From the NCBI GenBank assembly GCA_933228675.1, contig OW121740.1:54328174-54392173 (forward strand): a stretch of 64,000 bases of DNA. The letters run 5' to 3'. How positions within the stretch are numbered: the first letter of the stretch is position 1; every line of letters starts with the position of its first letter. A program made the position numbers and the translations under genes. Source of the DNA: Stomorhina lunata. Taxonomy: Eukaryota > Arthropoda > Insecta > Diptera > Rhiniidae. Positions 9,048-21,000 of the stretch are shown here, one piece after another. The notes beneath the pieces are model-generated. The model made no database searches, was not told the origin of the DNA, and saw only the letters and a list, made by a program, of their open reading frames with translations.

Positions 9048-12000
9048 CTGAAATTTGAATTTAAACATCAATAAAAACTACCATTAGCACAAAAATGAAA
9101 ACAAAAAAAACTTACCATTGGCGGAGCATAAGGCTGTGATTGGAAATGTGGTGCATGTGGTGTTTGTGGATACGATATGAATTGTGTTTGCAATGGTCCT
9201 GTTGCCAATAATGGTTGACCTGTTGCCGCTGACGCATGCATTTGTGATGGTGTCATGGGCCCTGAAAGTAAAATGAAAGTTAGTTATATATGAACCCCTT
9301 ATTTTGAAAGTGGATTAAGTATATTTTTTTTTAATTGGGATATAAAGGGTTTTGCGTTTTAGTGTTTTAAAAAATATAGATGAACAATTTTAGTAAATTA
9401 AATCTTATGTTTTGATCAGAACCTATCAAATGTTTTCTTACATTAAAAAAAATTTATAAAAACCATTTGGAAACGAGCTTTTTAGCGTGTGGAATGGACT
9501 TATACCACTTTCTAAACAAACATTTTAAAATATCAATTTTTTGAATTGAAAAATGTATGGGACTTAATCCACTTTTAAAAAATAAAACGAAAAATTTTGT
9601 TTAAAACAAAAAGAAAAATTTCTATAAAAAGTAAATTTTTGAAAAACTTCCTATAAAAAGTAAATTTTTGAAAAATTTCCTATAAAAAGTAAATTTTTGA
9701 AAAATATCCTATAAAAAGTGTAAATTTTTGAAAAATTTCCTATAATAAGTGTAAATTTTTAAAAATTTCCTATAAAAAGTGTAAATTTTTGAAAAATTTC
9801 CTATAAAATGTGTAAATTTTTGAAAAATTTCCTATAAAAAGTAAATTTTTGAAAAAATTCCTATAAAAAGTAAATTTTTTAAAATTTCCTATAAAAAGTA
9901 AATTTTTGAAAATTTCCCATAAAAAGTAAATTTTTAAAAAATTTCCTATAAAAAGTAAATTTTTGAAAAATTTCCTATAAAAATAAATTTTTAAAAAATT
10001 TCCTATAAAAAGTAAATTTTTGAAAAACTTCCTATAAAAAGTAAATTTTTGAAAAATTTCCTATAAAAAGTGTAAATTTTTGAAAAATTTCCTATAAAAA
10101 GTGTAAATTTTTGAAAAATTTCCTATAAAAAGTGTAAATTTTTGAAAAATTTCCTATAAAAAGTGTAAATTTTTGAAAAATTTCCTATAAAAAGTGTAAA
10201 TTTTTGAAAAATTTCCTATAAAAAGTGTAAATTTTTGAAAAATTTCTTATAAAAAGTAAATTTTTGAAAAATTTCCTATAAAAAGTAAATTTTTAAAAAT
10301 TTCCTATAAAAAGTAAATTTTTGAAAAATTTCCTATAAAAAGTAAATTTTTGAAAAATTTGCTACAAAAAGTAAATTTTTGAAAAATTTGCTACAAAAAG
10401 TAAATTTTTGAAAAATTTCCTATAAAAAGTAAATTTTTGAAAAATTTCCTATAAAAAGTAAATTTTTGAAAAATTTCCTATAAAAAATAAATTTTTTTCA
10501 TGAAAAAACCAACAAATTTCCAATGTTAAAACTCACCATAATTTCCTCTTCTCATGCGTGGCTGTTGGGCAGCCTGCGGATGACCGGGAGCATGAAAAGC
10601 TGTAGCCGGTTGTTGGCCTGGCATCATATACAAGGGAGTCTGTTGACCACCAGCTGCTGCCAGAGGGGCACCCTGTGTATAAATGGTTGTCATAGTGACT
10701 GGCGTTTGGGGTGTATGAGGCCGCGATGGATTTGGAGTACTAGGACTGCGAGGTGTAAAAGGCTTAGCTGAGGGATTAAGAACGTGTGTCTTTTTGACAA
10801 GTGGTGCTGAACTCGAGCCTGAACTGGTTGTACCGGTTGTGGCCGATGATGTGATATTGCTAGATGGTGGTGTTATTTTGTCTGAAGGTGTGGAACTGCT
10901 GTTGGTGGCCGACACGGGCGTACCAGAGACATCGGTTTTTGTAATTGGTGTTTGCTGCTGGTTGAGTGTATTGTTATCGACTACAACAGGCGGTGAAGTT
11001 TGTTGCTGCTGGTTGGTGGTCTGTCCAGCACTGGTTGGAGTAACATTTGGTGTTGTAGACTGTTGGGTTGAAGTGCCCACAGTATTTGTTTGTGTTACTT
11101 GTGTAGTCTGTTCTGGTATTATGTGTTGTTGTGGTGTTTGTTGAGCCACAAGTTGTTGTTGCTGCTGCTGCTGAGCTTGTGGTGGTGGCACATGTTGCAT
11201 TGACATTGCGCCATGTTGTGGTACATGTTGCATTGGTTTCTGTGTCTGCTGTTGGGGTGGTGGCAAATTCTGTTGTTGTTGCTGCATGTGGGGTGGTGGA
11301 CCATGTTGTTGCTGCTGTAAATGTTGTGGTGGCACATAGTGCTGTTGCTGGGGTGGTGGACCTCCATGATGGCCCTGCTGGCTCTGCTGTGGTGGTGGCC
11401 CTGCATGATGTTGTGGCACATGCTGCATAGCAACATGTTGTGATGGATGACCACTTACATGTTGCTGCTGCATGTGTGGTGGCTGCTGTTGAGGTGGTGA
11501 CACCGATGGCTGTGGTTGATGACCCTTATTAATGTTCATGTGTTGCTGTGATTGTGTCGCCATTGAAGCATTTTGCTGTTGAGCTGGGGGACCAGGTGAT
11601 GGCGATGTATTGGCCAATTGGAAATCTTGACCGAATTGTCTTAGATCCTGCATTTGATTTTCACGTGAACGCATTTGACGCTGAGGTTGAGGTGGAGGCT
11701 GTTGGTTAGAGGGTGGGCCCGACATACCATGAGGACCTCCCGATTGCAGGGGTGGTGAACTGCTATTGCCTCCCTGACCTCCAACGTGTGGAGGTCCATG
11801 CTGTGTGTGTCTTCCTTGATTTTGATTATCATTGTTATAGTTCATCGAAGAGTTTGATGATGAACCCGAATACTGACGCATTGGTCTTTGGGGCAATGGT
11901 TTGCCATCATTTCCTCTTCCGCCAGCATCACCATTCATTTTCGAGGGACCACCTCTATATGGAGCCGGACCACCATGCATGGGAGCTGGGGTGTAAGGTT

Positions 12001-15000
12001 GATAAGACGATTGATTTTGTTGGGGATTTTGCATGGGCATTGTATTGTAAATGATTTGCTTTTGTCCCCCGGCGGAATTGCCTCCCTGAGACATAACACC
12101 ACCACCTTGAGACATTCCCGACGATCCCCCGCCACTATTGGGTGGTGGTGTATTACGAACCATTTTCTGGTTAATAGGCGCATTGGGTTTGCGTTTTATC
12201 ATAGAACCACTGCCTCCCTGATACTTGTTGCCACTATCTTGTTGAGACATCTGTGAGGAGGGTGGAGCAGAACTCTTCATACCACCGCCAGACATATTGC
12301 CGACAGATGATTGCATAGAGTTTGACTGACCACCCATCGAAGAGACAGATGATTGATTGTTACCCATCATACGGTCGTTACGATCATTACGATCATTACG
12401 ATCGTCACGATCATGACCACCGTGACCGCCACCTCCACGAGCTGATGAACCCATAGTCTGCGACGACATGGCAACTGGTGGTGGTGGTCCGGTAATCGAA
12501 CGTGTCGGCTTTGTTATATACCGTTCAGTCATTACAGGAGGTTCAAAACGTTTGCGCTCACGTTCACGCTCCCTTTCTCTCTCCTCACGTTCGCGCTCTC
12601 TTTCGCGTTCCCTTTCTCGTTCTCTTTCCCTCTCCAAATCTCTTTCACGTTCACGCTCTCTCTCTCGTTCACGTTCTCTTTCGCGTTCTCGTTCTCGCTC
12701 ACGCTCTAAATCGGGACGAGCAACAGCTGCAAAAAGGGCTTCTTCGTCACCATTTTCCAAATCGAGACGATCCCTGCAAGCTGGATTATTTTCAATTTCA
12801 GCTGCCAATTTTTCTGCTTTAGCTTCACGTTCTTTGAACTCATCTGAATCGACTTTATCGAGGGGCACAGTATACGAAGAAAGGGAATCGTCGAAAGTTG
12901 ACTGAACACCAAAAGTATTTTCGTTCTTACGAAACATGTCATTTGGATCCCAGCCATTGGAGGCATCATCTAATTCGATATCAATGTCACCATTCATGCC
13001 AGAAGGATCCCAAGGTTCCAGTTCTTTTTCTTCGAAACGTGAACCTAGTAAAAGAACACAAAAGGAAAGCTCAGTTATTGAACAAATCAAATTAGAATTC
13101 AAAACTCACCATTACATTTCTCGGATATAGCAGCATCCGTTTGGAAATTACCACCAGTGGCATATTGTGAATCAAAATCTTTAGCTGAAATACTTACTAC
13201 TGTATCGTAGGGGAAAATCATAACATTTGGAACCGATTTCGATTCATCAGGTGAATTCTTACTCAACTTAATACATGATGGCAATTCCAGAGCCACATCA
13301 AAATTTTGCGAGAAAGTACGAAAGACACCCTCATAGATATTACCCGAACGTAGACGCATTTGTACAACATTACCCACTAATGCTGTGGCTGCGTGCATAA
13401 AATAGGCATTATTATAGATGCCCTGAGCTTGGGAACGGGATTTATTATTTGGCTGTCTGTTATCATTCGAATATCTACACCCAAAAAAAAAAACAAAATA
13501 CAAATTTTAATATGAAAATAAATGGAATTATAAAAATGCATAGACAACAAAAAAAATTGAAGGTCACTGACTTTAATGATTTATTAAATCAAATATTGTA
13601 TACAATACGAAAAAAACAAATTGTTTTCATCAATATTCTTTTAGCTTAATTTTGTTTTTTGTGGTTAAATATCAAAAGCAAATATTTATTAAAAAAACTG
13701 CAACAAATTTCTTTTTGTTTAGTTAAATTATGATTCATAGAATTAATATCAATTTATTTAATTTAATGTATAGAGTTGGGAAATGGGTAAATACCTGGTA
13801 AAATGTGTAATTTGGGAAAATGGGAAGGGAAATACCCGAAAAATATATGAAATAGATGAAAAATTGCATTGAAGAACAAAAATTATTAAAATTTTAGATA
13901 AATTTTGTAGCTAAAAATTAAAAAACAACAGAAGAAAAATATGTATAATATTTAAAAATCATATTAATTTAAATATTTTTAAATATACACATTATATGTA
14001 TATGGGCATTTCCTACGGATGGTCAACCAGGATCGAAAAATAGTTTCATATCATATCTCAGCTGTTGTACTTGAGAAAATTGAGCCGGAAACTAGAAAAC
14101 TTTAAATCACAAGGAGTGCGCACGAAAAAAATGGACCTACTTTTACTTTTAGGCTTGTATCATTATTGAAAAAACCCGTTACACTGTTTTTGCTAATCAT
14201 CTATTTTAAAAGCCACATGCCAAATGGCATCTCAATAACGAAATTAGTTTTTTTTTTTAATTGGCCCCCAATAAGAATGTCGTAAAAAATTATTTATATT
14301 TTTATTGAAAATCAGTGCTGCCTGCAAAAAACGATTGCTATGATCGCAGGTATTAACAAAAAAACAGTTTTCAAATTTATTTAAGAAGAATATAAAGCAT
14401 CTTTGATTAGTGAAGGAAAGCAAGGAAGTGGAAGAAAAAAAATATTTTCCGAACAAAATAAAGCGAATAAAATAATACGAACTTTTCTGGCAAGTTAGTC
14501 AGGAAGGAAAATGGCGCAAAAAGTTGGATGCTCTAAGACTTGTCAGAAAAGTGAAAAAACTAGCCGGGCTTAAGACATTTAAGGTCCTGAAAGTGCCTGT
14601 CGGGAATACAAGAAGAAATTTGGAGTCTAAAAGAGGGCCAAAATTCTGCAGAATGGATGATTAAACATGGATCTTGGCAGATTTTTCTCAGCTTCCTGGT
14701 TAATAATTTTATGTTGCCGATTTTAGAGGAAACGTTGGAGAAAAATTTTGTGTGCAAAAAAAAACAATTTTCTCAAAGAAATTTTTGGTATGACAAGCAA
14801 TTTGCACATGTGGTTAGAGAAGCACTTCATTTATTACTAGCGGCTCTTTAAACTCTAAAATATACATTAGCGAGTGTCTCCAGAAATGATTGCTTCCATT
14901 TTTAAATAGGCATAGGGTATCCACATTTTTTTTGGCCGGATCTTGCAACTTGTCACTATAGCAAAAAAGCTATTGAGTGGTGCCATACCAATAATGTTGA

Positions 15001-18000
15001 TTTTGTGCCAAAACAAGCTAATCCACCAAATTGCCCAGGACTCCGCCCTATTAAGAGATATTGGGCGTTAGCAAAAAATGAAAAAGACTTTTGCAGAAAT
15101 TGCGAAAGTGCTAGCAAAATCCTTAATTTATGATTTTAAAGAACAAATAAAAAAAGATCTTAAAACATTTAAAAGGAAGTATTAATTTGGTACACAAATG
15201 AATTCGAACATTATTTGTTTTAACTAAAATAAAAAAAATAAAAATTTACGACTTAGTTTCATTTCTATAACGAAAAGTGTAAGTCCAGATTTTTTTGTGC
15301 GCATTCCTTACTTTTAAGCTACTTCAAATCATAGGCACTGCTACAATCTACCATGTCGAGGACTCAACAAGGAGGTGTACTATCCCCTCTCCTGTGTAAC
15401 CTTGTTATAAATAAACTGCTCACTGAACTAGATTCTCTGAGATTCAACACCTCTTGACATACTCAACCGTTGGAGTGTATCTAACGGCCTGGTAGTCAAT
15501 CCCACTAAAACGGAACTTGTACTTTTCTCGCAGAAATACAAGACACCCACTTTTATACTTCCATAATCACTGACCATGCCAAATATCTTGGGGTCATTTT
15601 GGACTCAAACCTGTACCCATTTCTGGGTGTCCAAATCATCCATTGCACTCTACTTATGTAGAGGGGCCATAGACAAAACCTCAAGACTTAATCCTACCAA
15701 CACTACCTGGCTCTTCGACATGGTTGTTAAGACTAATGTTTTGTGCGCTGGTTTGGTGGCCTGCACTCTCCATGTCAATCCAGTGGAATTCTTTTATTTA
15801 AATTCTAAGATCGCTCTAATGATTACTGGAGCCTTAAGAACTACACCACCTAAGGCGCTCATTGTCATGCTTAACTAGCTTCCGTTCGAACTAATGGCAC
15901 AAAAAATTGTCCTTAACTTGGCTGTCCGACTTAGAACTATTGGAAACTGGTCCCACTCACAAATAGTACACTCCACTATTCTCGATAAAATCACTAATAT
16001 CCCTGAAAACGGACCTGTTCGGAAATGCATCACTGCGCTGCATTACGATTGCAAACATATTTTTGGGCAGCACTGCTTTCTACTTGTGTAATCAATTGGA
16101 GTAAAATAATATAGTTAGCTTATTATCAAGTGCTAAAAGTCGTGATGCAGCGCAGTGATGCATTTCCAAACAGGCCCAACATTGACTACAGCATATTCAC
16201 ACCTTTCTTTAATAAATCCTTTACTGTGACTATCTCTGGGGCCCCGCATACCTCGGAGAAGGATGTCTGGAGGTATACAGATCTAGGTCGAAGAAAGGTG
16301 TGGGGGTTTCTTCATCCTGCTATTAGGCAAGAAAATGTTATCGGCAATATACAAAGCAGTTAAATGGTTAAGATACCACAGAATATACGACAAGGATATT
16401 AGTTTCTGTATCGACAGTCAGGCTGCCATAAAACCCGTATCTAATGTCCACACGACATCTGATCTTACTAGCGAATGTCGGTCATCTCTTAACGAGATCG
16501 CGAGACATTGCAACATCGAACTTTTCTGGGTACCCGGATATAACATACCTGTTAACTCCACTGCGCACAAACTTCACAGTCCGGTGCTCTCCTGAGTCAG
16601 GATAACATCGACAAATTTACGGGCTTACGGCTATCCGCTAGCAAATCAATAATTAGGCAATTTCTTTACGTGTCAGGGCAGAACAATTGGTCATTGGAAA
16701 CCACTTGTTCAATATCCAGGCAAATATGGCCCACTTACAACATTAAACGTTCAAAATGCTTGGTATCTCTACATCGCCACAAATCTCAACCTTAACAGGT
16801 CACTGCGTTTTTGGGCTGCATGCCAGAAGACTTAACCTTCAACACCATGACTACTGTAGCAGTTGTCACAACATAAAAGAGGTGGAGACAGTAACTCATC
16901 TTCCCTGCCACTGCCCCGCTCTTTCAACTTTAAGGCACTATATCTGGGGGCGCCTTTTTTGCATGATTTATCAGATCCATGCAACATGACTACTGTAGCA
17001 GTTGTCACAACATAGAAGAGGTGGAGACAGTAACTCATCTTCCCTGCCACTGCCCCGTTCTTTCAACTTTAAGGCACTATATCTGGGGGCGCCTTTTCTG
17101 CATGATTTATCATATATAGCGAGTATTGACATTCGTAAAATAGACTCATTTATCAGGGCTACAGGCTGGCTTGATAAGCCTTTCACTGATTGCCTTTGTT
17201 TTTTTTTAGTCTATCCCTTGAAGGTACCACATAGAGACCGTTTCTAGGACCCAAGTGACTCTGTCTTAACATCGACTGCCTGCCTAACCTTATCTAAACT
17301 ATTTACATTTACTATTTACCCATTTTCTGGTATAACCAGATATGCATGGTAATCATATTAATCGAAATGAAATGGCAAAAACCATTAACAGCGTTATTAA
17401 TGCGTTAAAAAGAAGAAATCACAGGAAACGCTTCAGTGGTATTCAAACAATAATACCATTTTTGTATTACGAAAGGCAAATCCGTCCAATTTCCCCAATC
17501 ATCGGCCTGTTGTTGAAAAGTTGAAAAGTTATCCCAAGACATGTCCGATTTTAAGTCTAAGTAAATATAAATTCTTTAATGGAAGAAAAGATAAAAGTTT
17601 ATAAATAATCAGTAAAACCAAAAAACATTTAAAGACGATATTAAACCGACAAAATTGACTTTATTTTGAACTCTTTAACTGGTTACCGTTGGACCCTTTT
17701 AGAGGGAGAAACACGGCTGGTTCTATGAGACTTTAAGGTGCACCATGATCTTTGGCACTCATTTCTAGGGAAAGACCAAAGAGGTATTATTAACTGCGTA
17801 GGTTGGCGTCCAGGTGTGGGTTTAGCTTCAGAACACTATAATCTTTAGTAATCTGGAGCGACCTAACGATTTCATCTTCTCTGAACGTCGTTCGTACATA
17901 AACCAGAAGAAAGCAGACTGAAACAGCTTCAGAGAATTCACCGACCACTTCAGTGATCTTTAACAACCCTCTAACATGCACGTCGGAAATTTTGAGTTAC

Positions 18001-21000
18001 CATCAAAGCAGCAGCCCCTCGCTTCTTTCCTGCTGGTAGCGAGGCCGCACATCCCAGCAAAAGCAGTGGGACAAGCAGATGTGCTGAGTGCTGGGCGATC
18101 TAGGATTGTTTAGGTAAACCGTGACAAATTAGGTTTGCAAATAAGGATAATCGCAAGCGTTGGAAAATATTTTAAGCCGAAATTAGATCTGTTTGCGTTT
18201 CAGTCATTAGATTGTTGGTAACATCTTTATACATCTAGCCCAAAGGACAGACAAATAGAACTAAATCGATTGAAATGATTGCGAGTCAATCGGTTGCCTT
18301 AAAGATGGTAATCAGACTGATGAGTTACTATCATTCACAAAAAAACATCTTTTCATCTAGGGATATAAAATGTTTCCATTTATTTTGAAGGCACGCAAAA
18401 AACTTGTGTTTTGTGGAGTAGTTTTATAAATTAAAATCAATGATTTTAAAGTGAATATAATCGTATATCTAAAGTGTTGCAAAAGTTTTTTAATTGTTCT
18501 TAATCTAAAAAAAAATAATTGATAACTATGTACAATTAAATTAAAAATGCAATTTCATTTCAATATTTTATCTTCATCACTTAAAAAAAAGTATGTACTT
18601 TGATTTGCTAAAAACAAAATTAAAACAAAACATTATCTAATTAAATAAAAATAACTTTTAGTTTTTGCAATATTTATGAGCTGCCTTTTAAAACAAAAAG
18701 CTCAGATTCAAAAATAAATAAAACAAAACCATTATATATATTTTTTTTAAATAGAATGAGGCCACATAAATACAAAACAAAGTCAAGAATACAAACATGA
18801 ATAATAAATAAATTTGAGCAGATAGATATTGTACGAGGTCGGTTTGATAAATTCTAATCTTTTGGGATAGAGAATATTTAGATAGATTATATTTCTTAAG
18901 ATATTAAAGTGATTTATTTCCCATCATAAGGTACTATTGACGAATACATTCAAGTTTCTTGTTTGTTTTTACTCTATAAATAATAAGACTTCTTAAGGTT
19001 CTTAACTTATAGTCATTTAAAGATTGACCTCTTTGTGCGATGTCGAGTATCTAGATCAATGTTGGCAAAAGTCTTCCTGATTCTCTCTTATTTAACAAAA
19101 TTTGAAATCAGAGAGAGAGACTACATCTGATCTTGATCTGATAAATCATGCAGAAAGGCGCCCCAAAATAATGATCCCTTAAAATTAAAAAAGCGGGGCA
19201 GTGGCAAAAAAGATGAGCTACTGACTATTTTCAAATAAAGATTTATTTGAGTAATTTCCACGAGTAATCGAGTTACATTCAATACTTTTTTTTTTATTTT
19301 TTAAAAGTACGAGTATTAATAAAGCAAAACAAATTAAATTGTTGGATATGTAAGCCTCATTCGTTTTAAAGCGGACCATGTTTGCCTGGATATTGAATAA
19401 GTGGTTTCCAATGACCAATTGTTCTACGCTGACTCGTAAAGAAATTTCATAATTATTGATTTGCAGGCGTATAACGGTAAGCCCCTAAATTGGTCGATGT
19501 TATCCTGACTTAGGAGAGCACCGGATTTAGCAAGTTTGTCCGCGGCGGAGTTACCAGGTATGTTGTTTTGCCCGGGTACCCAGATAAATTCAATATTGCA
19601 ATGTATCGCCATCTCGTTAAGAGATGCCCGGCATTTGCGGGTAAGAATAGATGTGGTGTGGACATTAGATAGGGATTTTATGGCAGCCTGACTGTCGATA
19701 CAGAAACGAATATCCCTGTCGTATATTCTGTGGTATCTTAACAATTTGACTGCTTTATGTATGGCCGATGTCTCGGATTGAAGAATACTACATTGATCAG
19801 GAAGCCTAAAGGAAATTTCCTTCCCTAATAATAGGATAAAGAAGCCTAACGATACGCCTGTCTTTGACTTGGATCCGTCCGTGTATACCTCCAGGCTGCC
19901 GTCATCGAGGGATGAGGGGTCTCCAGAGATAGGTACTGTAAAGGATCTATCAAAGAGAGGGGTTGATATGCAGTAGTCAATGTTGTCAGGAATGTTAATA
20001 ATTTTATCCAAAATAGTGGAGTATCTGGTTTGTGGGTGGGACCAGGTTTCGATAGTGCTAAGTCGTACAGCCGAATAAAAGGCAATTTGTTGTGCCATTA
20101 GTTGACTGGGAGCCAGTTTATCATGGCGAAGATCGCCTTAGATGGTGTAGTTCAAACCAGCGATTGTAATGCGCCTCTAAGATTTAATTTTACTGTTCTG
20201 AAAACACAAAAAGTCACAGACTCACTTAACAGTCCTCGTATGTAAGTACTAAGAGTCGATTTGTGTATTTGCTTCTTTAGTTGGTCGTTGTTTGTTGATT
20301 GTTTTTTAGGAAATATTTTATTTATGCAAAGTAATATTTGAAAAGTGTGTTGAACAATAAAACTTAAAAAATCAAACAATAAAAACTAAACGAAACAAAA
20401 TGTATAGAGAGAATATCATGAATGAATAAAAGACATAGATGCAGGAGGAGATGGAAGGGGGGAGGGATATTGCACATAAAATTGTATAAAATATAAACGA
20501 GTATGATGATATTTGCAATACCCACAGAAAAAACACACAGAAGAATTAGCAACAGCAAATTCAAAAGCAGCAGCAGAAGCAGAAGCAAAATGCATATTGT
20601 AGACATTTTAAATTAAGGTCAATTGAAATTAAAAATCAATTAAGTCTACGTGTGTGTTTAGAGGGTTTGTTTTAGGGCCATTTCTAGTAGAATTGCTTGA
20701 TATTTTCCACTTTTATTGTTGTTGTTGTTGTTTTGCTTTTCACCACAAAACACAAGCCGTGCGTCGAGATGATAGACAACTGCACTTTGGAATTATGTAT
20801 TAATTCACTTATTGTGGTCGGTGGTTTCTAATGGTGAATATCTTATTATGTTCTAAGCACTTTTTGTGGCAATGATGATGATAATGTTGATAAAGTCGTC
20901 TAAATATAAAGTCCAAACGAAATGATATTGATAATTTATCTATGTGAAGGACAGTATACAAAATCACATTGTGCCACAAAATATGGACAAGGTAAACAAA

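Larger units (their letters stand above)
15345..17270 (+). pseudogene. RNase-H-bearing non-LTR retrotransposon (I/LOA-like), copy 1
   Basis: Retroelement whose RNA would be copied at the target site. In order: reverse transcriptase motif QQGGVLSPLLCNLVIN near 15365, AKYLGVILDSNL near 15580, the connection GALRTTPPKAL and LAVRLRTIGNWSHSQ (15820-15960), then RNase H pieces: CIDSQAAIK near 16410 and a degraded WVPGYN..PVNST region near 16530. A C-terminal Cys/His motif (YCSSCHNIKEVETVTHLPCHC) follows near 16853. Frameshifts and stops are frequent. The RT palm is deleted (no YADD seen), a 167-bp miniature element interrupts at 16011, and the Cys/His part is duplicated. Compare the minus-strand copy at 19130-20185, where RNase H is open. 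Confidence 0.75.

Noticed and set aside
12468..12905. Plus-strand frame with Ser-Arg repeats resembling an SR protein
   Set aside because: It is the antisense of the Arg-Glu tract in Ataxin-2 exon 3; GAACGT-type repeats read as Ser-Arg on the opposite strand.
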